A stretch of 64,000 bases of DNA from Curtobacterium sp. SGAir0471. GTDB taxonomy: Bacteria > Actinomycetota > Actinomycetes > Actinomycetales > Microbacteriaceae. Position 1 is the first letter of the stretch, and every line of letters begins with the position of its first letter. Below, piece after piece: positions 25,781 through 34,068 of this stretch. The DNA lies in the NCBI RefSeq assembly GCF_005490985.1, contig NZ_CP027869.1, forward strand, positions 744,001 through 808,000. Direction: 5' to 3'. The notes beneath the pieces were generated by a model. It ran no database searches. It was not told the origin of the DNA and saw only the letters and a list, made by a program, of their open reading frames with translations. The position numbers and the translations under genes were made by a program.

Positions 25781-26740
25781 ATGCGCATCACGCAGCGCGC
25801 CGCGAAGTCCGGCGCCTTCGTCCTCGTCCTCGCCGGCCTCGGGGGAGCGGTCCTGCACAGCCTGCCCGAGCCCGCCGACCACGCGGTCCGACCGACCGTG
25901 GAGCGGGACACCGACACGTGGTCCATGCCGCTCGACGGGTACGTGCAGCCAGCGGTCGACGAGACGTCCTACGCCGAGGAGCTCGTCGCGGCGCCGTGCC
26001 TCGAACGGCTCGGCATCGACGGGACACCGCCGTGGGCGACCGTGGCGGGACTCCAGGCCGCGAGCGAGGCGGACGATCCGGCGGTCCGCGGCAACACCGC
26101 GCCGGCGCTCGCGACGACGAAGCCGCTGCTGCCCGCCCTGGCCGAGCACCGCGGGTACCACCCGACCTCGACCATCGGCGCGAACGGTGAGGCCAGGCGG
26201 TCCTGGGCGGGCTCGGCCGATCGGACGGCGGTGCTCGCGGCAGCGCCCGGGACGGCCGTCGACGGCTGCTGGCGTGCGGCCCGTCGGACCCTCGGCACGG
26301 ACGGTCGCGGTGTCGAGCAGGCGACCGAGATCGCCGAGCGGCTCACCTTCCTCGCTGCCGTCGACGCCCGGCGGGACCCATCGGTCACGGCGACCACGGG
26401 CGCGTGGCACCGCTGCATGCGGTCCGCCGGTCTGGTCGACCTACCAGCGGCGCCGAGCGACCTACCGTCGCAGTCGATGCTCATGGACTTCGGTCTGAAC
26501 TTCCGCGAGGGCGAGGTCACCACGGCCGAGATCGCCCTCGCGGAGCACGACCTGTCCTGCCAGGAGTCCTCCGGGTACCGTGCGGCGCTCTACGACGCGC
26601 AGTGGTCCCGACTGCTCCACGTCACCGCCACCGACGCCGCCGTGCTGGCCGCCGCCAGGCCCGACCAGGTCGCCGTGGCCGAGCGCGTCGATGCGACGAT
26701 CGAGCGGCTGGCGCCGGAGGCGCCCGAGGGCGTCGACTGA
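25781..26740 (+). CDS. Hypothetical secreted or membrane-anchored protein, 319 aa
   Basis: Family not recognised. The N-terminal basic stretch and one hydrophobic segment (about residues 9-30, AKSGAFVLVLAGLGGAVLHSL) suit a signal anchor. The rest is acidic and alanine-rich. Four Cys are visible in PCLERLG, DGCWRAAR, HRCMRSAG and LSCQESSG, perhaps disulfides if exported. The second half is predicted helical (ATEIAERLTFLAAVDAR). It follows the second two-component system by 10 bases with GGGGAA before ATG, so it may be co-transcribed and either a target or modulator of that system (inference). Confidence 0.7.
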   Translation: MRITQRAAKSGAFVLVLAGLGGAVLHSLPEPADHAVRPTVERDTDTWSMPLDGYVQPAVDETSYAEELVAAPCLERLGIDGTPPWATVAGLQAASEADDPAVRGNTAPALATTKPLLPALAEHRGYHPTSTIGANGEARRSWAGSADRTAVLAAAPGTAVDGCWRAARRTLGTDGRGVEQATEIAERLTFLAAVDARRDPSVTATTGAWHRCMRSAGLVDLPAAPSDLPSQSMLMDFGLNFREGEVTTAEIALAEHDLSCQESSGYRAALYDAQWSRLLHVTATDAAVLAAARPDQVAVAERVDATIERLAPEAPEGVD

Positions 26741-26811
26741 CGCGCCTCGCCGACAGACCCGCGGTCGTGGGCAGGTGGACCTGGGGGGACCGGCCCGCGA
26801 CCGCGAGCAGG

Positions 26812-26859
26812 GACGGACGGGAGGCACGTGGCGGCATCGCCACGAGCCTCCCGTCCGTC
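26812..26859. repeat. GACGGGAGGCACG-family hairpin
   Basis: Stem GACGGACGGGAGGC... of about 22 base pairs with a few mismatches around a GCAT loop, downstream of the 319-aa gene and before the rplY promoter. It is the same family as the element at 17133. A second short hairpin (CGCGGTCG ... CGACCGCG) precedes it at 26760-26804. Confidence 0.85.
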
Positions 26860-26901
26860 GTCGGTCGCTGTGGCCGGTGCGACACGCCCGACCACCCCTG
26901 C

Positions 26902-27076
26902 TAGACTCACAAACCGACTTCGGCGAGGGCCGCGCTGCGCGCGGCCGTGATCGACGCGGTAGGGAGACCCGGCCCAGTCCTGGGAGCGTTCCTCACGCGT
27001 GCACGCGTTCGAGTTGCAACACCACAGACCCCCCGATGCCGGCACCCCGGCGTCGACCCCGACACCAGGAGGCACC
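26902..27076 (+). promoter_or_regulatory. rplY promoter and 5' leader
   Basis: GCGACA-17-TAGACT forms a plausible sigma-70 promoter with -10 at 26902-26907. The resulting leader of about 160 bases before the ATG contains GGCCGCGC-TGC-GCGCGGCC, a perfect hairpin, and a second GCCGGC-type stem near the start codon. An autogenous L25 leader is possible but I cannot match it to a known class. Confidence 0.5.
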
Positions 27077-27718
27077 ATGGCCGACTACACCAAGCTCGCA
27101 GCGGAGACCCGCACCAAGTTCGGCAAGGGCGCTGCACGCAAGCTCCGCGCCGCCGACAAGATCCCCGCGGTCGTCTACGGCCACGGCACCGAGCCGCAGC
27201 ACATCACCCTCCCGGGCCACGAGACGATGCTGCTCGTCCGTACCGCCAACGCGGTCGTCGACCTCGACATCGAGGGTGCGGCCCAGCTCGCCCTCGTCAA
27301 GGACGTCCAGCGTGACCCGGTGCGCCAGATCATCGAGCACATCGACCTCGTCGTCGTGCGTCGTGGCGAGAAGGTCACCGTCGACGTCCCCGTCGTCGTC
27401 GAGGGCGAGTCCTTCTCCGGCACGATCCACGTCCAGGACCTCGCGTCCGTCTCGCTCCTCGTCGAGGCGACGAACATCCCGGAGCACGTGACCGTCGACG
27501 TCGAGGGCCTCGAGGACGGCGCACAGGTCCTGGCCTCGCAGCTCGAGCTGCCGGCCGGTGCCGAGCTCGAGACCGACGGTGAGGCGCTCGTCGTCCAGAT
27601 CGTCACCCCGCGTGCCACCGCCGACGACATCGCTGCCGACGAGGAGTCCGCCGAGGCGGGCGCCGAGGCCGGTGCCGAGGGCGAGGCCGCCGAGTCGACC
27701 GACGCCGACTCCGAGTAA
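27077..27718 (+). CDS. rplY: 50S ribosomal protein L25 / general stress protein Ctc
   Basis: 213 residues; the long Ctc/TL5 form. The N-terminal 5S-rRNA-binding domain (KLAAETRTKFGKGAARKLRAADKIPAVVYGHG) is followed by the C-terminal beta domain (RRGEKVTVDVPVVVEGESFSGTIHVQDLASVSLLV) and an Ala/Glu-rich acidic tail of about 30 residues. ATG at 27077 is preceded by AGGAGG. It is followed by pth after 33 bases, the conserved actinobacterial pair (Rv1015c-Rv1014c order in M. tuberculosis, from memory). Confidence 0.97.
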   Translation: MADYTKLAAETRTKFGKGAARKLRAADKIPAVVYGHGTEPQHITLPGHETMLLVRTANAVVDLDIEGAAQLALVKDVQRDPVRQIIEHIDLVVVRRGEKVTVDVPVVVEGESFSGTIHVQDLASVSLLVEATNIPEHVTVDVEGLEDGAQVLASQLELPAGAELETDGEALVVQIVTPRATADDIAADEESAEAGAEAGAEGEAAESTDADSE

Positions 27719-27751
27719 CACCCCACTCCGCGGAACGTCTGGCCGACGCTG

Positions 27752-28336
27752 ATGACAGGAACGACCCTCGTGGTGGTCGGGCTCGGGAACCCCGGGCCCG
27801 GCTACGCGGGGAACCGTCACAACGTCGGCCAGATGGTCCTCGACGAACTCGCTGCCCGCATGGGCGCGACGTTCAAGAAGCACAAGACGCCGAACCAGGT
27901 CGCCGAGGGGCGCCTGGTGCCCGGCGGACCGAAGCTGGTCCTGGCGAAGCCGGGATCCTTCATGAACACCTCCGGTGGCCCGGTCTCGAGCGTGCTCGGG
28001 TTCTACAGTGCGACGCCGGAGGACCTGATCGTCGTGCACGACGAGCTCGACCTGCCGTACGACACCGTCCGCCTCAAGGGCAGCGGTGGGCACGGCGGCC
28101 ACAACGGGCTCCGCGACATCATCAAGGCGACCGGCACGAACGAGTTCACCCGGGTACGGATCGGCATCGGCCGACCCCCGGGACGCCAGGACCCCGCCGA
28201 CTTCGTGCTGCGTGACTTCTCGCCGACCGAGAAGAAGACGCTGCCGAACCTGCTCGCCGACGGCGCGGACGCCGTCGAGGCGATCGCGGAGCTCGGGCTC
28301 CTCGCCGCGCAGCAGCGCGTGCACGCCCCCTCCTGA
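27752..28336 (+). CDS. pth: Peptidyl-tRNA hydrolase
   Basis: Frees tRNA from peptidyl-tRNA dropped by stalled ribosomes. 194 residues, normal length. The family motif VVGLGNPGPGYAGNRHNVGQMVLD has catalytic His in NRHNVG; FMNTSGGPVSSV, VVHDELDLPYDTVRLKGSGGHGGHNGLRDI and EFTRVRIGIGRPP follow. ATG at 27752. It lies just after rplY, both ribosome-maintenance genes likely co-transcribed. Identification is secure. Confidence 0.97.
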   Translation: MTGTTLVVVGLGNPGPGYAGNRHNVGQMVLDELAARMGATFKKHKTPNQVAEGRLVPGGPKLVLAKPGSFMNTSGGPVSSVLGFYSATPEDLIVVHDELDLPYDTVRLKGSGGHGGHNGLRDIIKATGTNEFTRVRIGIGRPPGRQDPADFVLRDFSPTEKKTLPNLLADGADAVEAIAELGLLAAQQRVHAPS

Positions 28337-28507
28337 CCCGTCGAGCACGTCGCTCGGGCGCTCCGCCCTCGGCCTGGAGGCGCGCCCCGCGTCCGCCTCG
28401 TCGCTGTCCGGAAGACGTCCGGTCCCCGAACTGGGGGACTCTCACGTACCCCGGGCGTCGGTACGTTCGCCACGGGGTGACCATCCCCGACGACGAGGGG
28501 GACGACC

Positions 28508-30139
28508 GTGGGACGAGCAGCACACCGAGCACGACGGACGGGCGGACTCCGGACGACGGTCGCCGTCGTCCCCGCCGCGATCGTGGTGATCGCCGTGGGC
28601 CTCGGGTCGCTCCTCACGCAGGACGGCGCCGTCGCCGCGACCGAGACCTGGATGCCGACGGCCGCCGAGTCCTCCGCGCCGCCGGTCACGTCGACGTTCG
28701 GCGCGCCCAACGACGTGCACCACGAGGCCGACGGTGCGTTGCTCGTGGCCGACTTCTCGGCGAACGGCCTGCTGCGGCGGGCGGTCGACGGCCGGTGGAG
28801 CGTGGTCGCACCGTTCGGCACCGGACCGGGCGACGTGTGGAACCCGTCGGCGGTGACCACCACCGGTGACGGCCGGATCCTCGTGGCCGAGGCTGGGCGC
28901 CCGTCCGTCACGGTGCTCGACGCGGACGGCACCGTGCTCTCGCGCGCCGCTCCGCCGACACGACGTGCGGTGTCCGAGCTCGCCGTCGCCGGTTCGACCG
29001 TCTGGGCCGCGGTCCCGGGCAGCGGCACCCTGTTCACGACCGAGCTCGGGAGCGGGTCCTGGACGGCGGTGCCCGGCCCGTGGACGGACCCGAGCGGTGT
29101 CGCGCTGTCCGCTGACGGCCGGACGCTCACGGTGTCCGACGCCGGCGCCGACCAGGTGTGGCAGGTCGACCGCTCCTCGGGCGCGATCACGTCGCTCGGG
29201 TTCCCGGGCGATGCGCAGACCCGGCCCAGGGGAGTCGCCGTCGACGACGGGGACGTCTTCGTGGTGGACAACGGGCGCGGAGCCGTCTGGGCGCTGACCG
29301 GAGGTGCGTGGACGGAGGCCTTCTCGAACGCACCGGACGGCTCGCCGCTGGTCAACCCGACGGCGGTGTCGGTCGGGCCCGGGCGGAGCCTCGTCGTGTC
29401 GGACTACAACCGTCAGCGCATCGTGACGGCTGCGTCGTCGGGGCGCGCCGTGGTGGTCCCCGGCCCCACGCCGACGACCGCGGAGCCGACGGCCGGACCG
29501 ACGGCCGAGCCGACGCCTGCGCCGACCGTCGAGCCGACGGACGAGCCGACGACTGAGCCGACGCCTGCGCCGACCGTCGAGCCGACGGCCGAGCCGACGG
29601 CCGAGCCGACGACTGAGCCGACGAGCGTGCCGACGAGCGAGCCGACGTCCGGGTCGACCGTCGAGCCGACAGCCGAACCGACCGTCGAGCCGACAGCCGA
29701 ACCGACCGTCGAGCCGACAGCCGAACCGACCGTCGAGCCGACAGCCGAACCGACCGTCGAGCCGACGAGCGAGCCAACGGCCGAACCGACGAGCGAGCCA
29801 ACGGCCGAACCGACGGCCGTGCCGACGAGCGGACCGACGGCCGAACCGACGAGCGAGCCGACGAGCCTGCCGACGGCTGCGCCGACGACGGTCCCGGGGC
29901 CGGAGGCGACCCCCTCGATGACGGTGGCGGCGCCGGGTGACGACACCGCGCCTCCCGGCCGACCGCTGACCGACGCACCGGTGACCGACGCGCCGCTGTC
30001 CGACGCTCCGGCCGCGGGGCGGCAGGCAACCCTTGCCTGGACCGGTGCCGGCCCGGTCCTGCCCGCGCTCCTCGCCGCCGCGGCCCTCGTGGCGGGCGGT
30101 CTGCTCCTCGCCCGTCGTGCGCGTCGTCGCCGGAGCTGA
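28508..30139 (+). CDS. Beta-propeller surface protein with EPT-repeat stalk and LAWTG anchor
   Basis: 543 residues. The signal region is TTVAVVPAAIVVIAVGLGSLL (about 16-36). Residues 60-310 look like an NHL/SMP-30-type propeller with repeats of DVHHEADGALLVAD, GDGRILVAEAG, LSADGRTLTVSDAG and DGDVFVVDNGRG. Residues 325-460 are a Thr/Pro/Glu repeat region (EPTAEPTVEPT and variants), an extended stalk. The C-terminus is LAWTGAGPVLPALLAAAALVAGGLLLARRARRRRS, a sorting signal like that of the protein at 7450. The GTG start follows GAGGGGG. Exported and wall-linked, probably to display the propeller; ligand unknown. Confidence 0.85.
   Translation: MGRAAHRARRTGGLRTTVAVVPAAIVVIAVGLGSLLTQDGAVAATETWMPTAAESSAPPVTSTFGAPNDVHHEADGALLVADFSANGLLRRAVDGRWSVVAPFGTGPGDVWNPSAVTTTGDGRILVAEAGRPSVTVLDADGTVLSRAAPPTRRAVSELAVAGSTVWAAVPGSGTLFTTELGSGSWTAVPGPWTDPSGVALSADGRTLTVSDAGADQVWQVDRSSGAITSLGFPGDAQTRPRGVAVDDGDVFVVDNGRGAVWALTGGAWTEAFSNAPDGSPLVNPTAVSVGPGRSLVVSDYNRQRIVTAASSGRAVVVPGPTPTTAEPTAGPTAEPTPAPTVEPTDEPTTEPTPAPTVEPTAEPTAEPTTEPTSVPTSEPTSGSTVEPTAEPTVEPTAEPTVEPTAEPTVEPTAEPTVEPTSEPTAEPTSEPTAEPTAVPTSGPTAEPTSEPTSLPTAAPTTVPGPEATPSMTVAAPGDDTAPPGRPLTDAPVTDAPLSDAPAAGRQATLAWTGAGPVLPALLAAAALVAGGLLLARRARRRRS
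29657..29752 (+). repeat. Four perfect 24-bp tandem units inside the EPT stalk
   Basis: Unit ACCGTCGAGCCGACAGCCGAACCG repeated four times without a mismatch; the flanking EPT-coding region (about 29470-29890) is the same motif diverged. It encodes TVEPTAEP. Perfect copies suggest recent slippage, so stalk length may vary between strains. Confidence 0.9.
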
Positions 30140-30201
30140 CCCGTGTTCGCCACCCGCGCACGCCGGGGCGGGTGTCGGACGCCGCCGGTACCATCGTCTG
30201 A

Positions 30202-33200
30202 GTGACGATCTCGGGCATCATCCCTGCGCTCTCGCGCGCCTCCGCGTTCGATCGCGTCCTCCGCGCTGCCGGGCGTGACGCGGACTTTTCCGTCGTCGAC
30301 GGCCTGCGCGTCCCGCTGCTCGGTGCCCTGCTCGCCGAGCGCAACGGTCCCCAGTGCCTCTTCGTCGTCACCGCCACCGGGCGCGAGGCCGAGGCGGTCC
30401 GCGGTGCCTTCACGTGCACCGTCCCCGATGCCGAGGTGCTCGAGTTCCCCGCGTGGGAGACCCTGCCGCACGAGCGACTGAGCCCGAGTGCCCAGACGGT
30501 CGGCACCCGCATCGCGACGCTCCGGAAGCTCGCGGCGTGGCAGGACGCCGACCCGGCCGACCGTCGCACGACCGTCGTCGTGGCGAGCGTCCGCGCCGCG
30601 CTGCAGCCGATCGCGGGGAACCTGACGTCGCTCGCACCGGTCGCACTGGTCACCGGCTCCCGCGGCAACGACCTCGCGGCGATCGCGTCGCAGCTCGTCG
30701 ACCTGGCGTACGCCCGGGTCGACCTCGTCACCCGCCGTGGCGAGTTCGCGGTGCGCGGTGGCATCCTCGACGTCTTCCCGCCCGGGGCCGACCACCCGGT
30801 GCGCGTCGACTTCTTCGGCGACGAGATCGAGGCGATCAAGGCCTTCTCGGTCGCCGACCAGCGCACCACCGACGACGACCTCGGCTCGGTCGAGCTCACG
30901 GCCTCGCGTGAACTCCTGCTGAGCGACGACGTGCGGCAGCGTGCGCGCGAGATGCTGCACGAGTTCCCGAACCTGTCGCAGATGCTCGCGAAGATCGCCG
31001 AGGGCATCCCGGTCGAGGGCATGGAGTCCCTCGCGCCGGCCCTCGTGCAGGACCTCGTCCCGATCACGAGCTACCTGCCCGAGGCCGCGACGATCGCCGT
31101 GCTCTCGCCGGAGCGCGTGGCCGGCCGAGCGCACAGCCTCGCTGAGACGAACACCGAGTTCCTGCAGGCGGCCTGGAGCGCCGCGGTCGCCGGGGCCCAG
31201 GCGCCGATCGACCTCGACGCCGGCAACTTCCTCACCGTGCAGCAGCTGAAGAACGGTCGCGGCCAGCGCACCTGGTGGACCGTCACGCCGTTCGACTCCG
31301 GGCTCGACGAGGGCGACCGCGAGCGCGTGCTCACCGACGCCGAGGCGGCCGCCGAAGCGGGGGAGTACATCCGCGTCCGGGCCGAGTCGATCCCGAGCTT
31401 CGCGGGCAGTGCCGACGGCGCCGTCGCGCACGTGAAGCAACTGGTCGACGACGGCTGGGCCGTGGTCGTCACCGCGCAGGGCAAGGGCCTCGTGGAGCGC
31501 GCGGTGCAGGTCCTCGCCGACGCGGGTGTCGCCGCGCGGGCCGACGACCTCACCGCGCCGCCGGAGCCGGGGATGACGATCGTCACGACCGCCACGGTCG
31601 AGGCGGGCTTCGCGACCCCCGATCCGCGGATCGCCGTCCTGAGCGAAGCCGAGTTCTACGGCCGCAGCGTGCAGCAGGGCGCGCGCACCGTGAAGAAGCT
31701 CGCCGGGCGCCGCAAGAACGTCGTCGACCCGCTGCAGCTCAAGCCGGGCGACGTCGTCGTGCACAACACCCACGGCATCGGCAAGTTCGTCGAGCTCGTC
31801 TCGCGCGAGGTCAGCTCCGGCGGTCGCAACGCCGTGAAGACGCAGCGCGAGTACCTCGTGCTCGAGTACGCGCCGTCGAAGCGGAACTACCCGGGCGACA
31901 AGCTCTTCGTGCCCACCGACCAGCTCGACCAGCTGTCGCGGTACGTCGGCGGCGAGAACCCGACGCTGTCGAAGATGGGCGGTTCGGACTGGTCCGCGGC
32001 GAAGTCCAAGGCCCGCAAGGCCGTCCGCGACATCGCCGTCGACCTGGTGAAGCTGTACTCGGCGCGCATGGCGTCGAAGGGGCACGCGTTCGGCCCGGAC
32101 ACCCCGTGGCAGCGTGAGCTGGAAGAAGCCTTCCCGTTCGCCGAGACCGCCGACCAGCTCACCACGATCGACGAGATCAAGCGCGACATGGAGAGCCCGA
32201 TCCCGATGGACCGGCTGCTCTCCGGCGACGTCGGCTACGGCAAGACCGAGGTCGCGATCCGCGCGGCGTTCAAGGCCGTGCAGGACGGCAAGCAGGTCGC
32301 CGTGCTCGTGCCGACGACACTGCTCGTGCGCCAGCACATGGAGACGTTCCAGGAGCGCTTCGCGGGCTTCCCCGTGCACCTGCGCGCCCTGAGCCGGTTC
32401 CAGACCGAGAAGGAGTCGAAGGAGACCATCGCCGGCCTCGCCGACGGCACCGTCGACATCGTCATCGGCACGCACCGCATCCTGTCGCAGAACATCCAGT
32501 TCAAGGACGTCGGGCTCGTCATCATCGACGAGGAGCAACGCTTCGGCGTCGAGCACAAGGACCAGCTCAAGAAGCTCAAGACGAACGTCGACGTCCTGGC
32601 GATGTCCGCAACGCCGATCCCGCGCTCGCTGGAGATGGCGGTCACGGGCATCCGCGAGATGTCGACGCTCGCGACCCCGCCGGAGGACCGCCACCCGATC
32701 CTGACCTTCGTCGGTCCGCAGTCCGACCTGCAGGTCGCCGCCGCCATCCGGCGCGAGCTGCTGCGCGAGGGCCAGGTGTTCTACGTGCACAACCGCGTGA
32801 AGGACATCCAGTCGGTGGCGTCGCACCTGGCCGAGATCGTCCCGGAGGCCCGGATCCAGGTCGCGCACGGGCAGATGTCCGAGGGCACCCTCGAGCAGGT
32901 CATGGTGGACTTCTGGGAGCGCAAGTTCGACGTGCTCGTCTCGACGACCATCGTGGAGACCGGCCTCGACATCGCGAACGCGAACACGCTCATCATCGAC
33001 AAGGCAGACAAGTACGGGCTGTCGCAGCTGCACCAGCTGCGTGGTCGCGTCGGCCGTGGTCGCGAGCGCGGCTACGCGTACTTCCTCTACGACGCCGACA
33101 AGCCACTGTCCGAGACCGCGCAGGACCGCCTCGAGACCATCGCCGCGAACAACGAGCTGGGCGCCGGCATGCAGGTCGCGATGAAGGACCTCGAGATCCG

Positions 33201-33813
33201 CGGCGCGGGCAACCTGCTCGGTGGCGAGCAGTCAGGCCACATCGCCGGTGTCGGGTTCGACCTGTACCTGCGCATGATCGGCGAGGCCGTGTCCCAGTTC
33301 CGCGGTGACGTGGCCGAGGGGCAGACGGAGCTCCGGCTCGAGATCCCGGTCGACGCGCACATCCCGGAGGACTACGTCGAGTCCGAGCGGCTCCGACTCG
33401 AGGCGTACCAGAAGCTCTCGGCGGCCTCGGCCCCGGCGGCGCAGCCCGAGGCGATCGACATGGTGCTCGACGAGCTGACCGACCGCTACGGCCAGCCCCC
33501 GCAGCCGGTGCTCACCCTGGTCGAGGTCTCGCGCCTCCGCCGCATGGCCCAGCAGGTCGGTCTGTCCGACGTCGTCGTGATGGGCTCGAACCTGCGGATC
33601 GCCGGCAAGGAGCTCGCCGACTCGGCCCAGGTCCGGCTGAAGCGCATGTTCCCCGGCGCGCGCTGGTTCCCCCAGCAGGACGCCGCGAGCATCCCGCTGC
33701 CGAAGCCGCACGGCGAGACGCTGCCCGACGACGGGCTCATCCAGTGGGTGGAGAGCATCCTGACGGCGGTCTACGGCGCGTCGAAGGCGCCCGCGGAGAC
33801 GCCCGCGGGCTGA
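30202..33813 (+). CDS. mfd: Transcription-repair coupling factor
   Basis: Removes RNA polymerase stalled at lesions and recruits UvrA. 1203 residues, full length. Order: UvrB-like domains 1-3 (FVVTATGREAEAVRG, EFPAWETLPHERLSPS, RGEFAVRGGILDVFPPG), the RNA-polymerase interaction domain (LKPGDVVVHNTHGIGKFVELV, LVLEYAPSKRNYPGDKLFVPTDQLDQLSRY), superfamily 2 helicase motifs (GDVGYGKTEVAIRAAF, IIDEEQRFGV, VLAMSATPIPRSL, STTIVETGLDIANANTLIID) and the TRG motif (QLRGRVGRGRERGYAYF), then the C-terminal TRCF domain. The GTG start has TACCAT seven bases before it. It precedes mazG and eno as in M. tuberculosis gene order (from memory). Confidence 0.98.
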   Translation: MTISGIIPALSRASAFDRVLRAAGRDADFSVVDGLRVPLLGALLAERNGPQCLFVVTATGREAEAVRGAFTCTVPDAEVLEFPAWETLPHERLSPSAQTVGTRIATLRKLAAWQDADPADRRTTVVVASVRAALQPIAGNLTSLAPVALVTGSRGNDLAAIASQLVDLAYARVDLVTRRGEFAVRGGILDVFPPGADHPVRVDFFGDEIEAIKAFSVADQRTTDDDLGSVELTASRELLLSDDVRQRAREMLHEFPNLSQMLAKIAEGIPVEGMESLAPALVQDLVPITSYLPEAATIAVLSPERVAGRAHSLAETNTEFLQAAWSAAVAGAQAPIDLDAGNFLTVQQLKNGRGQRTWWTVTPFDSGLDEGDRERVLTDAEAAAEAGEYIRVRAESIPSFAGSADGAVAHVKQLVDDGWAVVVTAQGKGLVERAVQVLADAGVAARADDLTAPPEPGMTIVTTATVEAGFATPDPRIAVLSEAEFYGRSVQQGARTVKKLAGRRKNVVDPLQLKPGDVVVHNTHGIGKFVELVSREVSSGGRNAVKTQREYLVLEYAPSKRNYPGDKLFVPTDQLDQLSRYVGGENPTLSKMGGSDWSAAKSKARKAVRDIAVDLVKLYSARMASKGHAFGPDTPWQRELEEAFPFAETADQLTTIDEIKRDMESPIPMDRLLSGDVGYGKTEVAIRAAFKAVQDGKQVAVLVPTTLLVRQHMETFQERFAGFPVHLRALSRFQTEKESKETIAGLADGTVDIVIGTHRILSQNIQFKDVGLVIIDEEQRFGVEHKDQLKKLKTNVDVLAMSATPIPRSLEMAVTGIREMSTLATPPEDRHPILTFVGPQSDLQVAAAIRRELLREGQVFYVHNRVKDIQSVASHLAEIVPEARIQVAHGQMSEGTLEQVMVDFWERKFDVLVSTTIVETGLDIANANTLIIDKADKYGLSQLHQLRGRVGRGRERGYAYFLYDADKPLSETAQDRLETIAANNELGAGMQVAMKDLEIRGAGNLLGGEQSGHIAGVGFDLYLRMIGEAVSQFRGDVAEGQTELRLEIPVDAHIPEDYVESERLRLEAYQKLSAASAPAAQPEAIDMVLDELTDRYGQPPQPVLTLVEVSRLRRMAQQVGLSDVVVMGSNLRIAGKELADSAQVRLKRMFPGARWFPQQDAASIPLPKPHGETLPDDGLIQWVESILTAVYGASKAPAETPAG

Positions 33814-33831
33814 CGCGCGACACGTGACGGT

Positions 33832-33867
33832 CGGGAGGCGCGATGCCGGCTGGCACCGCGCCTCCCG
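33832..33867. repeat. GACGGGAGGCGCG-family hairpin between convergent genes
   Basis: Sixteen-base arms (CGGGAGGCGCGATGCC against GGCACCGCGCCTCCCG, one mismatch) around a GGCT loop, 18 bases after mfd and between the 3' ends of mfd and nhaA. Confidence 0.85.
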
Positions 33868-33995
33868 TCCGTCCGGTGGTGCGGTTCCGTCCGCGTCGCT
33901 GCGGGACGACGGATCCGCTGTCGTTCGACATCGCACCGGTCGTTCGACAGGTGCGGTGTCGCTCCATGCACGCGCAACAGATGTGGGCGCATCGA

Positions 33996-34033
33996 GCGAC
34001 TCTGCACGCGTCGATCGACGCATGCGATGTCGC
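33996..34033. repeat. Second inverted repeat before nhaA 3' end
   Basis: Perfect inner palindrome GCGTCGATCGACGC with outer GCGAC ... GTCGC arms. Its neighbourhood (33914-33960) also holds repeated GTCGTTCGAC-like words. It may be an nhaA terminator; otherwise the 255-base gap shows nothing coding. Confidence 0.5.
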
Positions 34034-34068
34034 AGTCGCGCGGAACGGCAGCGCCGTCGCGTCGCGCG

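Noticed and set aside
28338..28507. Possible regulatory element in the gap before the propeller protein
   Set aside because: Several short GC stems (GTCC/GGAC, GTACC/GGTAC) but none longer than expected by chance at this base composition.
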